From contig JASHUL010000128.1 of the NCBI GenBank assembly GCA_030039995.1, forward strand, positions 1 to 17,107: a DNA stretch of 17,107 nt, written 5' to 3'. The notes below the pieces were generated by a model that was not told the origin of the DNA, did not search any database, and saw only the letters and a list, made by a program, of their open reading frames with translations. Of the stretch, positions 1 through 9,237 are shown piece after piece. The position numbers and the translations under genes are program-made. The DNA comes from Thermoplasmata archaeon (GTDB lineage Archaea > Thermoplasmatota > Thermoplasmata > Lutacidiplasmatales > UBA184). The first letter of the stretch is position 1, and each line of letters starts with the position of its first letter.

Positions 1-2152
<2,152 letters not shown>

Positions 2153-2195
2153 GTCCGAGGGAGGAAGCGCGGGTTCTTGGGCTCTTTGGGCAGCG

Positions 2196-3176
2196 TCACC
2201 CGTTCGGACTCGACGGGAGCCCGATCGAGCGGGACCAGACCGCGCGGACGCGGCTCCCCGGACGCAGGTCCCCGAGGCCAGCGTCCGTCCTCGCCTCGAA
2301 CCGACGGCCCTCATCGTCGCGGAGCACGACGAGCAATTCCCGGCCGACCGGTCCCACGCCCTCTACGGTCAGGGGGAGCCCCTCGTCCCCGTCGCGCCGG
2401 AGCTCGAGGTCGCTCGGATGGACCGCGCGAACGCGGTCGCCCGACCCGACGAGGTTGTAGCCGAGGAACTGCGCCGTGCGGGCGGTCCGAGGGTCGGAGA
2501 AGACTTCCGACGGTCGTCCGACCGCCTCGAGTCGACCGTCGAACAGCAGACCGATCCGGTCGGCCAGGAACATCCCCTCCTCCCGGTCGTGCGTGACGTG
2601 GATCGCGGTCGTACCGAGGGTCGAGAGCACCCGACGGAAGTCGGTTCGCAACCCCTGCTTCACCTCGGGGTCGATCGAAGCGAACGGCTCGTCGAGCAGC
2701 ACGAGGCGGGGCCGGGCGGCGAGCGTCCGAGCGAGCGCCACTCGCTGCCGCTCCCCGCCCGAGAGGTCGGTCGGCGGCCGATCCTCGAAGCCTTCGAGCC
2801 GCAGCAGCCCGACCATCCTCCCAACCACCTCGGCAACGTCCTCGCGCGACCGTCGCTGAAGCAGGGGAGCGTAGGCGATGTTCTCGTACACCGTGCGGTG
2901 CGCGAACAGCGCGGGCTCCTGGAACATCAGCCCGATCCCCCGTCGATGCGTCGGCACGCCCGTGACATCGACGCCGCGCACGAGGACGCGTCCTTCCGTC
3001 GGGGGCTCGAGGCCGGCCACGGTCCGGAGCAGGGTCGTCTTGCCGCTCCCGTTCGGCCCGAGCAGGACGAAGTACTCGGCCGGAGCCACCGCGAACGATA
3101 CCGACCGCAACACCGGTACCGCGCCCCAGGCGGCGCTCAGCCGGTCGACGGTCAGAAGCGGTTCAGAGGTCGACAC
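2196..3176 (-). CDS. thiQ: Thiamine ABC transporter ATP-binding protein (ThiQ-like)
   Basis: This is the cytoplasmic ATPase that powers the importer encoded with thiB and thiP. All nucleotide-binding motifs are present in the 326 residues: Walker A GPNGSGKT (40-47), Q-loop Gln86, signature LSGGERQ (138-144), Walker B LVLLDEP (158-164) and switch His196 in HVTHD. Residues from about 250 onwards resemble the TOBE-type accessory domain of PotA/FbpC ATPases; bacterial ThiQ proteins are nearer 230 residues and lack it. The GTG start overlaps the thiP stop by 14 bp, so translation is probably coupled. By sequence alone it could serve iron, spermidine or thiamine. The thiamine call rests on the TPP riboswitch and the ThiB-like binding protein of the same operon. 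Confidence 0.88.
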   Translation of the reverse strand: MSTSEPLLTVDRLSAAWGAVPVLRSVSFAVAPAEYFVLLGPNGSGKTTLLRTVAGLEPPTEGRVLVRGVDVTGVPTHRRGIGLMFQEPALFAHRTVYENIAYAPLLQRRSREDVAEVVGRMVGLLRLEGFEDRPPTDLSGGERQRVALARTLAARPRLVLLDEPFASIDPEVKQGLRTDFRRVLSTLGTTAIHVTHDREEGMFLADRIGLLFDGRLEAVGRPSEVFSDPRTARTAQFLGYNLVGSGDRVRAVHPSDLELRRDGDEGLPLTVEGVGPVGRELLVVLRDDEGRRFEARTDAGLGDLRPGSRVRAVWSRSIGLPSSPNG

Positions 3177-4782
3177 GACGACCTCCCAGGGCGATCGCGC
3201 CGAAGACCGCTAGGCTCAGCATTAGCAAGAGCCCCGCGGCGGCGTCGGCGACCCCGACGAGCCGCGTGTTCGAGAGGTCGTAGAGCGCGACCGGGAGCGT
3301 CGTGAACGCCGGGGTCACGAGGAAGTAGGTGGCGGTGAACTCGCCGAGGCCGAGCGCGAACGCGAAGAGCCCGGCCGTGACGAGCCCGTCCCGCACCCGG
3401 GGAAGGTCCGCGTCCAAGAACGCCCCCCACGCGGTCGCGCCGAGCCCGCGGGCCGCGTCGCGTTCGGCGGGGCCGAGGCCCGCGAGCGGGAGGGCGAGGC
3501 TCTGCAGCGCAAACGGCAGCGCGAGCGACGCTTGGCTGACGATGATGAGCGCCCAGACGGTGGACTCCCCGCCGAGCAGCGGACGCCAGAACTCGGCGAG
3601 GGCGAACGCGAGCACCACCGGCGAGACGAGCAGCGGGACGAACAGCACGAGGCCGAGCGCGCCCGCCCGCCGGGGTCGGCGGACGAGCGCGAACCCGCTC
3701 ACGATGCCGAGCAGGACCGCGATCGCGGCCGCGACCCCGGCGAAGAACAGCGTGTTCCCGACCGCCCCGGTGACCGAGATCCCGAGGCGCGCGGTGGTCG
3801 ACGGGGCGAACAGCTCCGACCACGCCGAACCGACCGCCCCTCCGCCCGCGGGAGCGAGCGCGCGGTAGAGCACCGCCCCGAGGAGCCCGCCGACCCCCAG
3901 CAGTACGGCGGCCGTCTCCGCGCCCAAGGCGAGCGGCACGGGCGCGAGCGTCAGCGGCCGGACCGACGGTCGGTCGCCCGCGCGCCGGCCCGAGCGCAAC
4001 CGGGAGAGCACCGCGAGGTAGGCGGCCGTCGGCGCGAGGAACAAAAGGACGACCGCGAGCGAGAGGACGCCCGCCGCGGTTGGCTCAAGCCCGAGCGTGT
4101 CGAGAAACCAGACCTGGGCCTCGATCGTGTAACACCCGGGCCCGCACAGGAGCAGCGGGGGGGCGAACGACAGCGCCGAGAATAGGAATGTGAGGAGCCC
4201 ACCGGCGAATGCTCCGACCGCGGAGGAGGCTCCCCACACGTCGAGGAACGCGCGAGCGGGCGACCCGCCGAGCGTGGCGACCGTGTCTTCGAGCGCCCGC
4301 GAGCTCCCCTCGCAGCCGACCGCCGTGAAGAGGACCACGATCGGCACGTTGAACAGGAGGTTCGCGACGACGATCGCGGGCAACCCCGCGCCGAGCCACG
4401 AGAGCCCGGGAACGACCCCGGTAACGATACCGGACGGTCCGAAGAGGTCGAGGACACCGAACACGACGACCAGGCTGGGCAGCAGAAACGGAACCAGGAG
4501 GAACGCTCGGACGGCGGCTCGCCCCGGCCACGCGTACCGGCCCAGGAAGACGCCCGCGGGGTAGCCGACGGCGGCGGCGAGCACGGCCGAGAGCCCGCCC
4601 TGCACGAGCGAGTTGTCGACCGCGCGAAGGTTCGCGGAAGCCCCGAGGATCGCGAGCGCGCCCGCGCCACCCGCCGCCGACACCGAACGGAAGAACAACC
4701 ACGCGACCGGCACGAGCGCGAAGAGCGTCACGAACGCGAGCACCGGGAGGAGGAACGCGAGGTCCCGGGACGGGCGCCTCAT
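3163..4782 (-). CDS. thiP: Thiamine ABC transporter permease, fused two-domain (ThiP-like)
   Basis: This 539-residue membrane protein forms the whole transport channel, because two permease domains are fused in one chain as in ThiP and FbpB. Each half has a run of hydrophobic helices followed by an EAA-type coupling loop for the ATPase: EDTVATLGGSPARAFLD in the first half, and AERDAARGLGATAWGAFLD in the second. A hydrophilic, arginine-rich linker (SRLRSGRRAGDRPS) separates the halves. I chose the ATG at 4782 because it forms an ATGA overlap with the thiB stop. An in-frame ATG at 4821 would add 13 residues and overlap thiB by 43 bp. The gene order binding protein, permease, ATPase matches bacterial tbpA-thiP-thiQ. 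The permease call is firm, and the substrate is inferred from context. Confidence 0.9.
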   Translation of the reverse strand: MRRPSRDLAFLLPVLAFVTLFALVPVAWLFFRSVSAAGGAGALAILGASANLRAVDNSLVQGGLSAVLAAAVGYPAGVFLGRYAWPGRAAVRAFLLVPFLLPSLVVVFGVLDLFGPSGIVTGVVPGLSWLGAGLPAIVVANLLFNVPIVVLFTAVGCEGSSRALEDTVATLGGSPARAFLDVWGASSAVGAFAGGLLTFLFSALSFAPPLLLCGPGCYTIEAQVWFLDTLGLEPTAAGVLSLAVVLLFLAPTAAYLAVLSRLRSGRRAGDRPSVRPLTLAPVPLALGAETAAVLLGVGGLLGAVLYRALAPAGGGAVGSAWSELFAPSTTARLGISVTGAVGNTLFFAGVAAAIAVLLGIVSGFALVRRPRRAGALGLVLFVPLLVSPVVLAFALAEFWRPLLGGESTVWALIIVSQASLALPFALQSLALPLAGLGPAERDAARGLGATAWGAFLDADLPRVRDGLVTAGLFAFALGLGEFTATYFLVTPAFTTLPVALYDLSNTRLVGVADAAAGLLLMLSLAVFGAIALGGRRVDL

Positions 4783-5948
4783 GCGGTCCCGGGCGCGAGC
4801 GAGAGCCAATCCGATACCCACCCGGGCAGGTCGCTCGCGACCTCGGCCGGGGTCACGTCACCGTTGAGCGCGACGATCCCCGCCGGGTTGAGCGCCGCCG
4901 AGAAGACGGACGGTAGCGGCACGGTCTCGTTCGCCGGATATTCCCACTCGTTCTCCGGCAATTGCGCCTGGACCGTGCCACCGAGGAACCAATTCTCGAA
5001 CGCCTCGTCGAGCGCGAGGTGGCGGGAACCTTTCACGATCCCGACCCCGTAGATCGTTCGCCACCCGTACTCGGTACCGTTCCACCAGGAGACCGTGGAG
5101 TTGAACTGGCCGCCGTCGCCGTAGAGGGCGGCGTAAGCGGGGTCGGTCGAGTAACTGACGACCATCGGAGGTCCGCCGGAGGCGGCGGAGAACTCCGAGA
5201 AGGCGGTGCCCCAGTCGGGGGCGGGGTTCGGCATCCCCTCCGCCCAGGCATCCTGCCAGAACGTCTGCCAGTTCTCGTGCAGCACGTTCTCGTAGTACTC
5301 GATCTGCCAGACGAGAAACTCCTCTCCCGTGATGTCGTACTCGGGGTTCTCGGTCAGGAGGCCCCGCGCCCAGCTGGCGTTCTCGGTGAACTCCGGGAAC
5401 GTCGCGGTGGCGACCGCCCCACCGGTGCTCTCCGCGAACGTGGTGTTGTAGTCGATCGCGAGGTACCCGTACTCGTACGGGACCGCGCCGTCGTCCGGGC
5501 TCAGCTCGTCCACGATCGCAGGGGAGACGTTCTCGAGGTTCGGCGGGGCGTACGGGACGAGCAGGCCGTCCGCTTCCGCCACCGGCGTCGTGAGCTCGTC
5601 CAGGCCGAGCACGAGGTCCGCTCCGGGAGATCCCTCCTGGGACACGAGCGTGCTCAGGAGCGTTCCGGCGGGGCACTCGAGATCGACCTGGACGTGCTCG
5701 GCCTGCTCGAACGGTCCGAAGACGCTGGAGAAGTCGGAAGGGTCGCAGTCGGTCCCCCCGAGCAGGCTCGGGTAGGTGTAGATCACGAGCGCGGTCTCTC
5801 CCGCGGGCGGCTGCGCGACGACGTACTCGTAGGCGCCGTAAGCTCCGAGCACCACGGCGAGGGCGAGCACGATCGCCACGATCGCTCGGCCGACCCGTCC
5901 CGGGCGGCGGACGCGATGGGGCGGAGCGCTCGGTACGTCCGATGTCAC
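4779..5948 (-). CDS. thiB: Thiamine-binding protein of ABC transporter (ThiB/TbpA-like), membrane-anchored
   Basis: This is the extracellular binding protein that delivers thiamine or its phosphates to the ThiP permease. Residues 21-41 form one membrane anchor after a basic start, and there is no lipobox, so the binding domain is probably tethered outside. Stretches typical of the ThiB family are ALVIYTYPSL (near 53), ADLVLGLDE, YEYGYLAIDYNT, FLVWQIEYYE and VVSYSTDPAY. Cys68 and Cys92 could form a disulfide. Six N-x-S/T sequons suit an exported archaeal glycoprotein. The start is GTG at 5948, only 2 nt after a GGAGG. That sequence sits in a hairpin 3' of a TPP riboswitch, which strongly supports thiamine as the substrate. 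A 14-codon upstream ORF ends in the start codon as GTGA. The related Fe3+-binding family is the main alternative. Confidence 0.9.
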   Translation of the reverse strand: MTSDVPSAPPHRVRRPGRVGRAIVAIVLALAVVLGAYGAYEYVVAQPPAGETALVIYTYPSLLGGTDCDPSDFSSVFGPFEQAEHVQVDLECPAGTLLSTLVSQEGSPGADLVLGLDELTTPVAEADGLLVPYAPPNLENVSPAIVDELSPDDGAVPYEYGYLAIDYNTTFAESTGGAVATATFPEFTENASWARGLLTENPEYDITGEEFLVWQIEYYENVLHENWQTFWQDAWAEGMPNPAPDWGTAFSEFSAASGGPPMVVSYSTDPAYAALYGDGGQFNSTVSWWNGTEYGWRTIYGVGIVKGSRHLALDEAFENWFLGGTVQAQLPENEWEYPANETVPLPSVFSAALNPAGIVALNGDVTPAEVASDLPGWVSDWLSLAPGTA

Positions 5949-5989
5949 ACCCTCCGCCGGTCGACGGAGAGAGCCTTCAGGTGCCGCAT
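5945..5989 (-). CDS. Possible 14-residue upstream ORF between riboswitch and thiB
   Basis: An ATG three nucleotides after the conserved aptamer region opens the short frame MRHLKALSVDRRRV. Its TGA overlaps the thiB GTG start as GTGA, the same arrangement used by real coupled genes in this window. A weak purine-rich GGGAACAGG lies just before the ATG. It may be a leader peptide that couples thiB translation to the riboswitch, or simply chance. The peptide resembles nothing I recognise. Confidence 0.22.
   Translation of the reverse strand: MRHLKALSVDRRRV
5951..5969 (-). promoter_or_regulatory. Shine-Dalgarno-sequestering hairpin of the thiB leader
   Basis: In the minus-strand transcript CTCCG (5969-5965) can pair perfectly with CGGAG (5956-5952) across an 8-nt loop. 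The second arm contains most of the GGAGG at 5955-5951, directly before the thiB GTG. This is the layout of a translational expression platform: the site is hidden when TPP is bound. The G-rich strand of the aptamer (GGGGGAG) could pair with CTCTCC as the alternative fold. The pairing is visible; its role is inferred. Confidence 0.45.
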
Positions 5990-5992
5990 CCT

Positions 5993-6085
5993 GTTCCCTT
6001 CGCGGGCATTATCCCGATCAGGTTCTTGGGGTCGACGAGGCACGCCTCGTCCTCTCAGCCGGTGACCAGCTCCCCCTACCCGAAC
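5993..6085 (-). ncRNA. TPP riboswitch (THI element)
   Basis: The minus strand carries the conserved thiamine-pyrophosphate aptamer. The G-rich strand GGGGGAGC is followed by a P3 stem (GCTGG/CCGGC), CTGAGA (6058-6053), ACCCC, GAACCTGATC (6025-6016), GGATAATGCC (6014-6005) and GCGAAGGGA (6003-5995). These match the two halves of the THI box almost base for base. The closing P1 helix is unclear: GTTC and GAAC at the ends can pair, but only over 4 bp. The aptamer precedes thiB-thiP-thiQ, so import should fall when TPP is plentiful. THI elements have been reported in Thermoplasmatales, which fits the proposed lineage. Confidence 0.96.
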
Positions 6086-6102
6086 GTCCAACGGGACCCG
6101 GG

Positions 6103-6110
6103 GATTAACG
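6103..6110 (-). promoter_or_regulatory. TATA-like box for the thiamine operon
   Basis: The minus strand reads CGTTAATC here, in otherwise GC-rich DNA. A start site about 26 nt downstream would fall near 6080, at the 5' edge of the riboswitch. That would leave little or none of a P1 5' strand. The assignment rests on position and A/T content only. Confidence 0.4.
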
Positions 6111-6142
6111 TTTGCCGGTGAACGACCGTCCAGCGGCGCTCC

Positions 6143-6150
6143 CCTTATCC
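6143..6150 (+). promoter_or_regulatory. TATA-like box for pdxS
   Basis: CCTTATCC is the only A/T-containing stretch close upstream of pdxS. A start site about 26 nt on, near 6173, gives a leader of roughly 10 nt before the ATG at 6183. This argues against the earlier in-frame GTG at 6156. It resembles the CTTTTATC box before rpa. Confidence 0.4.
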
Positions 6151-6182
6151 CCTCCGTGGTGCTTCGAAGGACGACCCGGGCC

Positions 6183-7121
6183 ATGGCGGACTCACTAGGG
6201 AAACTACGATTCGGCTCCGAGCTCGTGAAGCGGGGCTTTGCCCGCATGCAGCAGGGCGGGGTCATCATGGACGTGACGACCGCCGACCAGGCGGCGATCG
6301 CGGAGGAAGCCGGGGCCGTCGCGGTGATGGCCCTCGAGCGCGTGCCCGCGGACATCCGCGCCGCCGGCGGTGTCGCGCGGATGGCCGACCCGCTCAAGAT
6401 CCGAGAGATCCGGGAGCGGGTATCGATCCCGGTGATGGCGAAGTGCCGGATCGGCCACACGGCCGAGGCGAAAGTGCTGGAGGCGCTCGCCGTCGACATG
6501 ATCGACGAATCCGAGGTCCTGACGCCCGCCGACCCGTTCCGTCACGTCGACAAGAAGGCGTTCCAGGTGCCGTTCGTCTGTGGGGCGCGGAATCTCGGCG
6601 AGGCGCTCCGCCGGATCGACGAGGGCGCGGCGATGATCCGCACGAAGGGCGAGGCCGGCACCGGCAACGTCGTCGAGGCGGTGCGCCACATCCGACAGAT
6701 CTCGGGCGAGGTCGAGACGGTCGGCAAGCTGCCCGCGAAGGACGTCGCGGCCTGGGCGAAGAAGGAACGCGTCTCGGTCGGCGTGGTGAACGAGGTCCGC
6801 GATCTCGGCCGGCTGCCCGTCGTGAACTTCGCCGCGGGAGGGATCGCGACGCCGTCCGACGCCGCGCTCTGCCGCATGCTCGGTGTGGACGGGCTGTTCG
6901 TCGGCAGCGGGATCTTCAAGTCGCAACAGCCGATGAAGGTCGCCCGGGCGATCGTCGAGGCGTCGACGCAGTACGACCGCCCCGAGGTCGTCGCCCGCGT
7001 TTCCACCGGTCTCGGCGAGGCGATGAAGGGACTGGAGATCGCGACGCTCGGGGCCGACGGTCTGCTCCAATCGCGCGAGTCCGCGCCGCTCGCCGGACGG
7101 CGCCGTCCCACGGAAGCGTAA
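6183..7121 (+). CDS. pdxS: Pyridoxal 5'-phosphate synthase subunit PdxS
   Basis: PdxS makes pyridoxal 5'-phosphate (vitamin B6) from ribose 5-phosphate, glyceraldehyde 3-phosphate and ammonia supplied by the glutaminase PdxT. It is a cytoplasmic TIM barrel that assembles into a dodecamer. The 312 residues contain GGVIMDV with Asp30, the ribose-phosphate-binding lysine Lys87 in VMAKCRIGH (most family members read AKARIGH), the second catalytic lysine Lys155 in MIRTKGEAGTGN, and the phosphate-binding loops AAGGIATPSDAA and GLFVGSGIF. The ATG at 6183 fits the family N-terminus (GSELVKRGFARMQQGG) and the TATA spacing better than the GTG at 6156. The C-terminus is rich in Arg and Pro and lacks the common tail. 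No pdxT lies in the window; the next gene is a glycosyltransferase. The gene diverges from the riboswitch-controlled thiamine operon. Confidence 0.96.
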   Translation: MADSLGKLRFGSELVKRGFARMQQGGVIMDVTTADQAAIAEEAGAVAVMALERVPADIRAAGGVARMADPLKIREIRERVSIPVMAKCRIGHTAEAKVLEALAVDMIDESEVLTPADPFRHVDKKAFQVPFVCGARNLGEALRRIDEGAAMIRTKGEAGTGNVVEAVRHIRQISGEVETVGKLPAKDVAAWAKKERVSVGVVNEVRDLGRLPVVNFAAGGIATPSDAALCRMLGVDGLFVGSGIFKSQQPMKVARAIVEASTQYDRPEVVARVSTGLGEAMKGLEIATLGADGLLQSRESAPLAGRRRPTEA

Positions 7122-7150
7122 CCGGGCCCCCGCCCTCGCGACGGCCGATG

Positions 7151-7181
7151 CCCGTAAAGACGGGGAGGCGGTAATCCCGCC
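7151..7181 (+). promoter_or_regulatory. Two tandem perfect hairpins before the glycosyltransferase start
   Basis: CCCGT-aaag-ACGGG (7151-7164) is followed after 2 nt by GGCGG-taatc-CCGCC (7167-7181), which ends at the base before the GTG start. A GGAGG (7164-7168) spans the junction and would be partly hidden by the folding. The A-rich loop of the first hairpin also lies about 26 nt before the GTG, so it could instead be a weak TATA box of a leaderless gene. It may also serve as a pdxS transcript end. The pairing is seen; the role is open. Confidence 0.35.
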
Positions 7182-8327
7182 GTGCGCATCGTTCAGGTCA
7201 GCCCGTTCTTTCACCCCCATGCGGGCGGGGTCGAATCGCACGTCCGGAGCCTCGCCCGCGAGTTCGCGCGCGAGGGCCACGACGTGACGGTCGTGACGTC
7301 CCGCTACTCGGCGTCGCTCCCGGCCGACGAACGCGTCGAGGGGTACCGGATCGTGCGGACCCGCACACTCGGGATGGCGTTCAACACGCCGTTCGACGTC
7401 GGCACGACCCGTCGGCTCCGCGAGCTGGACGCCGACGTCGTGCACTTGCACTACCCACCTCCACTGACCTCCTACTTCGCGACGCGGGCCTTGGGCCGCC
7501 GGAACGTGCCGGTCTGCCTGACGTACCACTGCGACCTCTACCTCGCCGGAGTCGCGGGTCGGATGCTCGCCGGGCTCTACCAACGCGTGTTCCTGCCGCC
7601 GACCCTACGGCGGGTCGAGCGGATCGTGGTCCACACGCGGAGCTACGGGGTGACGAGCGCGATGCTCCGGGGTCGGCAGCTCGCGGTGATCCCCTCGGTG
7701 GTGGACCTCGACTGGTTCCGCCCCGGACTCCCGTCCACCGACATCCGGACGAACTTGGGGCTCGACGACAAACGGGTGCTCGCGTTCACCGGCCGGCTCG
7801 TCCCCCACAAGGGGGTCGACGTGATCCTGCAGGCGCTCACGCTGCTCCCGGAGGACGTGGTGCTGCTCGTGGTCGGCGCCGGGCCCCGCCTTCCGAGCCT
7901 GGTCAACCTCGCCCACCGGCTCGGGGTCTCCGACCGCGTCCGGTTCTGTGCGTCGGTCCCCGACGACGACCTGCCGCGTTATCTCGCGCTCGCGGACGTC
8001 TTCGTCTTCCCGTCCCAGAGCCGGCTCGAAGGGTTCGGTCTCGCGGTCGCCGAGGCGATGGCGGTCGGCCTCCCGGTCGTGATCGCCGACATGCCCGGCG
8101 TCCGCGAGGTGATCGAGCCGGGGCGCGAGGGCCTGCTCGCCGAACCGCTGCTCGCGAACGACCTCGCCGCGAAGGTCCGGGTGCTCCTCGATGACCCGGC
8201 GCTCGCGCGGGCGATGGGGGCGGCCGGACGGAAGCGGGCCGAGGAGCGGTACGGTCTCGCGACCGTCGCGGGCCAGCTGCTCAGTTTGTACGCAGACCTG
8301 CACGCAGCTGATTTATCTGGACCTTGA
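7182..8327 (+). CDS. GT4-family glycosyltransferase
   Basis: This is a retaining GT-B glycosyltransferase that transfers a sugar from a nucleotide-sugar donor to an unknown acceptor, perhaps a lipid, S-layer glycan or polysaccharide. The 381 residues show the N-terminal acceptor-domain motif PFFHPHAGGVESHVRSLA (8-25). The C-terminal donor domain has FTGRLVPHKGVD (202-213), VGAGP (231-235) and the GT4 signature E-x7-E, with Glu283 and Glu291 in SRLEGFGLAVAEAMA. No membrane segment is apparent. The start is GTG at 7182, where the family N-terminus MRIVQVSPFFHPHAGG begins. The 3' end overlaps the convergent pyrF by 47 bp, so transcripts of the two genes could pair at their ends. The sugar and acceptor cannot be told from sequence; the neighbours are unrelated in function. 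Confidence 0.9.
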   Translation: MRIVQVSPFFHPHAGGVESHVRSLAREFAREGHDVTVVTSRYSASLPADERVEGYRIVRTRTLGMAFNTPFDVGTTRRLRELDADVVHLHYPPPLTSYFATRALGRRNVPVCLTYHCDLYLAGVAGRMLAGLYQRVFLPPTLRRVERIVVHTRSYGVTSAMLRGRQLAVIPSVVDLDWFRPGLPSTDIRTNLGLDDKRVLAFTGRLVPHKGVDVILQALTLLPEDVVLLVVGAGPRLPSLVNLAHRLGVSDRVRFCASVPDDDLPRYLALADVFVFPSQSRLEGFGLAVAEAMAVGLPVVIADMPGVREVIEPGREGLLAEPLLANDLAAKVRVLLDDPALARAMGAAGRKRAEERYGLATVAGQLLSLYADLHAADLSGP

Positions 8328-9123
8328 GCCGCGCCGCCTCCGCACCCGCCGCCTTCTTCCAGTCGTTCCCCGACGACGCGTAGGTGATGCTGCGCGAGGC
8401 GTTGACGAGCAGCGCCCGGCCGTGGGCGTCGACCCCGTCGCGGACCGCGGTCGAGAGTGACCCGCCCTGCGCCCCGACCCCGGGGACGAGGATCGGGATC
8501 GAGTTGCCGAGCAGGGACCGGGCGGCCCGGAACGCGTCGGAGAACGTCGCCCCGAGGACGACGCCTACGTTCCCGTGCGCGTGCGCGAGACGACGCGCCT
8601 CCCCGATCACCGCGAGCCACAGCGGACCCCGGGGGGTGGGGATCTCCTGGAAATCCGGCGCCCCGGGGTTCGAGGAGTGGGCGACGACGAAGATCCCGTG
8701 GGACGGGTCCTCCAGGAACGGGAGCACCGAGTCCCAGCCGATCCAGGGGGTGACCGTGATCGCGTCGAAGCCGAACGACTTGAACGCGCCGTCGCGCAGG
8801 AGATGCATCGTGTTCGGGATATCGTTCGCCTTCAGGTCGAGGATCCGCAGCCGCGTCGGCCCGATCCGACGCGCGACCCGTGCGAGGCTGGTGAAACCGG
8901 CGGGACCGTAACGAAAGTAGAACGCCATCTGCATCTTGTATGCCACGGCGTGCGGCAGCGTCGCCTCGACGACCCCGTCCAGGAAGCGGTCGAGCTGCCG
9001 GGAGAGCGGAAGCCGCCGCAGCGGCTTCGGCATCTGGGCCGGGTCCGGGTCCAGTCCGACGCAGACGAGCGAGTCGCGGGCCTTGAGCAGCCGGTCGACC
9101 CGCGCAACGAACTTCTCGGCCAC
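8281..9123 (-). CDS. pyrF: Orotidine 5'-phosphate decarboxylase, type 2
   Basis: This enzyme converts OMP to UMP, the last step of de novo pyrimidine synthesis. Its 280 residues match the longer type-2 subfamily: VCVGLDPDPAQMPKPL (20-35), the catalytic Asp-x-Lys-x-x-Asp as DLKAND (96-101, Lys98), GIFVVAHSSNPGAPDFQ, GVVLGATF, the phosphate-binding PILVPGVGAQGG and LLVNASRSITYAS. Type 1 enzymes, usual in archaea, are near 220 residues. The catalytic segment reads DLKANDIPNT where many type-2 proteins have DAKRGDIGST, but every catalytic residue is kept. The GTG start at 9123 lies about 29 nt from the TATA-like box at 9148-9155, so the mRNA is probably almost leaderless. The 3' end overlaps the convergent glycosyltransferase gene by 47 bp. 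Confidence 0.93.
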   Translation of the reverse strand: MAEKFVARVDRLLKARDSLVCVGLDPDPAQMPKPLRRLPLSRQLDRFLDGVVEATLPHAVAYKMQMAFYFRYGPAGFTSLARVARRIGPTRLRILDLKANDIPNTMHLLRDGAFKSFGFDAITVTPWIGWDSVLPFLEDPSHGIFVVAHSSNPGAPDFQEIPTPRGPLWLAVIGEARRLAHAHGNVGVVLGATFSDAFRAARSLLGNSIPILVPGVGAQGGSLSTAVRDGVDAHGRALLVNASRSITYASSGNDWKKAAGAEAARLKVQINQLRAGLRTN

Positions 9124-9147
9124 CGGAGCGAGTCAGCGGGCCGAACG

Positions 9148-9155
9148 CAAATAGC
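9148..9155 (-). promoter_or_regulatory. TATA-like box for pyrF
   Basis: The minus strand reads GCTATTTG. A start site about 26 nt downstream falls within a few bases of the pyrF GTG at 9123, which fits leaderless transcription. No Shine-Dalgarno sequence is visible before that GTG. Confidence 0.45.
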
Positions 9156-9195
9156 TTGCGAAGCGCTGGTTTCACGCACCGCGCGAACGCGGTCG

Positions 9196-9203
9196 CTTTT
9201 ATC
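9196..9203 (+). promoter_or_regulatory. TATA-like box for the rpa operon
   Basis: CTTTTATC stands out in GC-rich DNA about 38 nt before the rpa ATG. The expected start site near 9225 leaves a leader of about 13 nt. A perfect hairpin CGGAC-cgga-GTCCG (9220-9233) lies just before the ATG at 9238, but the start site would fall inside its 5' arm. Confidence 0.5.
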
Positions 9204-9237
9204 GAACCCCACGGTTCCCCGGACCGGAGTCCGTTCG

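Noticed and set aside
2196..5948. Ferric-iron or spermidine transporter instead of thiamine
   Set aside because: The ATPase and permease alone would allow it, but the TPP riboswitch and the ThiB-type binding-protein motifs favour thiamine.
9220..9233. Perfect hairpin CGGAC-cgga-GTCCG before the rpa ATG
   Set aside because: The expected transcription start lies inside its 5' arm, and 5-bp stems are frequent in DNA this GC-rich.
8575..9237. A 221-codon N-terminal extension of RPA
   Set aside because: It is antisense to pyrF, upstream of the rpa TATA box, and has no protein-like motifs. The ATG at 9238 starts the OB-fold protein.
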